NCBI GenBank assembly: GCA_021827465.1 | Contig: JAKAVX010000184.1 | Location: 1 to 5,958, forward strand | Source: Deltaproteobacteria bacterium | Lineage (GTDB): Bacteria; Desulfobacterota_B; Binatia; Binatales; Binataceae | Direction: 5' to 3' | DNA length: 5,958 nucleotides | Shown: positions 5,138-5,958 of the stretch, piece by piece | How positions within the stretch are numbered: the stretch's first letter is position 1 | How the letters are laid out: each line of letters opens with the position of its first letter | The notes under the pieces: generated by a model | Databases searched by the model: none | The model's input: the letters and a program-made list of their open reading frames with translations, nothing else | What the model was told of the DNA's origin: nothing | Made by a program: the position numbers and the translations under genes

Positions 5138-5958
5138 GTGCGCTTCGAGTATCTCATAGGCATCCGCTACCTGCGCTCGCGCCGGCGCGAGCGCTTCGTC
5201 TCGCTCATCGCGATAATTTCGCTGGCGGGTGTGACGCTGGGCACTTTCGTCCTGACGCTCGCGCTTTCGATGATGAGCGGGTTCCAGGAGGATTTACGCG
5301 CGCGGCTGCTCGCCTTCACGCCGCAGGTAACCGTCGAGCGCACCGACGCCGGGGTCTGGAACCCGGGTTCCCTCCAAAAGCGAATCGCTGCGATACCCGG
5401 CGTCACGGCGGTGGCCCCGTTCGTCTCCTCGCAGGTGATGGTGGTGGCGGGCACCGGCTCGGCGGCGCCGTCCTATGTGTCGGGTGGAATTCTGCGCGGG
5501 GTCGTCGCGGACCATAACGCGGTGCTGACCGAATTGAGAAATACCCTGACCGGAGGCAGCCTCGAAGCGCTTGCGACGACCCATCCGGTTGCGATCACCG
5601 AACAGGGCAAGCCACGCGTGGTGGAATTGCAGGGCGCAATCGTGGGAAAAACCCTCGCCTTCGACCTGGGGCTCAAGATCGGCGATCCGATACTGCTGAT
5701 TTCGCCAAGCAGCCTGGGCGCGGGCGGAATCGGTGGTCCAAGGCTTCGCCGTTTCGTCATCTCGGGGTTCTTTCATTCCGGAATGTATGAATTCGACTCG
5801 AGTCTGATATTCGTATCGCTGAAGGCCGGGCGCGCTCTTTTGGCCGACGATCCGCAGCTCGAAACCGGGCTCGAACTGAAACTCGCGGACATGTTCGACG
5901 CACCCCGCGTGGCGCGCGAGATCAGGTCGATGGCGGGCTCCGGCTTCAAGGTTTCCGA
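5138..5958 (+). CDS. lolC: LolC/LolE-family lipoprotein-releasing ABC transporter permease (3' truncated by window)
   Basis: The first 273 codons of an inner-membrane permease that, with the ATPase LolD, extracts mature lipoproteins from the inner membrane and passes them to LolA for the outer membrane. The N-terminus (FEYLIGIRYLRSRRRERFVS) is the family signature. It is followed by transmembrane helix 1 (about 21-46) and the SMMSGFQEDLR segment (44-54) that ends this helix in LolC/LolE. The rest is the periplasmic MacB-like domain, including GMYEFDSSLIFVSL (215-228), also characteristic. The later three helices lie beyond the window. Start: GTG 5138 puts the family signature at residue 3; no good ribosome binding site precedes it, and the frame stays open upstream to 4958 without an ATG (TTG at 5063 is the only common alternative start). 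LolC and LolE are paralogues and many bacteria have one hybrid permease, so the symbol marks the family. lolD would be expected just downstream. Confidence 0.92.
   Translation, partial: MRFEYLIGIRYLRSRRRERFVSLIAIISLAGVTLGTFVLTLALSMMSGFQEDLRARLLAFTPQVTVERTDAGVWNPGSLQKRIAAIPGVTAVAPFVSSQVMVVAGTGSAAPSYVSGGILRGVVADHNAVLTELRNTLTGGSLEALATTHPVAITEQGKPRVVELQGAIVGKTLAFDLGLKIGDPILLISPSSLGAGGIGGPRLRRFVISGFFHSGMYEFDSSLIFVSLKAGRALLADDPQLETGLELKLADMFDAPRVAREIRSMAGSGFKVS

Noticed and set aside
5083..5159. AGAGAGGA followed by TTG 5091 as the start of a small gene or of the permease
   Set aside because: The TTG frame closes at 5159 after 22 codons, is not the permease frame, and is only the tail of a longer antisense-type frame.
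5294..5776. 160-codon minus-strand frame and an overlapping 134-codon plus-strand frame (5113-5517) in the permease region
   Set aside because: The frame from 5138 gives an uninterrupted LolC/LolE protein with signature motifs; the others are shadows.

Overview
The window is high-GC DNA (roughly 60-65% by eye) from a Gram-negative (diderm) bacterium. It encodes an LpxL/HtrB-type lipid A acyltransferase, an outer-membrane secretin of the type II secretion system (GspD) and the start of a LolC/LolE-type lipoprotein-releasing permease. All three belong to outer-membrane assembly or use. GC-rich third codon positions and occasional GTG starts suggest a proteobacterial or deltaproteobacterial-like lineage. 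That placement is inference; nothing here fixes the taxon.

Layout. Bases 1-81 (+) are the last 26 codons of an unidentified gene. Bases 117-1172 (+) encode a complete NAD-type member of the isocitrate/isopropylmalate dehydrogenase family, probably co-transcribed with the gene before it. Bases 1173-1392 are a convergent junction with two GC-rich hairpins and a possible 54-residue cysteine-bearing small protein on the minus strand (1179-1343). Bases 1393-2313 (-) encode the LpxL/HtrB-family acyltransferase. Bases 2314-2461 are a short gap. Bases 2462-4900 (-) encode GspD, with a strong ribosome binding site and a plausible promoter. Bases 4901-5137 are a divergent intergenic region. From 5138 to the window end (+) runs a truncated LolC/LolE permease.

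How the genes fit together. gspD, the acyltransferase and possibly the small ORF lie in one direction and could form one transcript. The lol permease is divergent from gspD. The shared theme is the outer membrane: lipid A acylation, a secretin pore in that membrane, and lipoprotein export towards it. The dehydrogenase is central metabolism and looks unrelated to the envelope genes.

No clear new multi-gene system is visible. The points most worth a second look are: the Gly/Met-rich 9-bp repeat insertion in the N3 region of GspD; the position of gspD away from gspC/gspE; a mixed substrate pocket in the dehydrogenase; and the small cysteine-bearing ORF at 1179-1343. No RNA gene, transposon, integrase or CRISPR array was seen.
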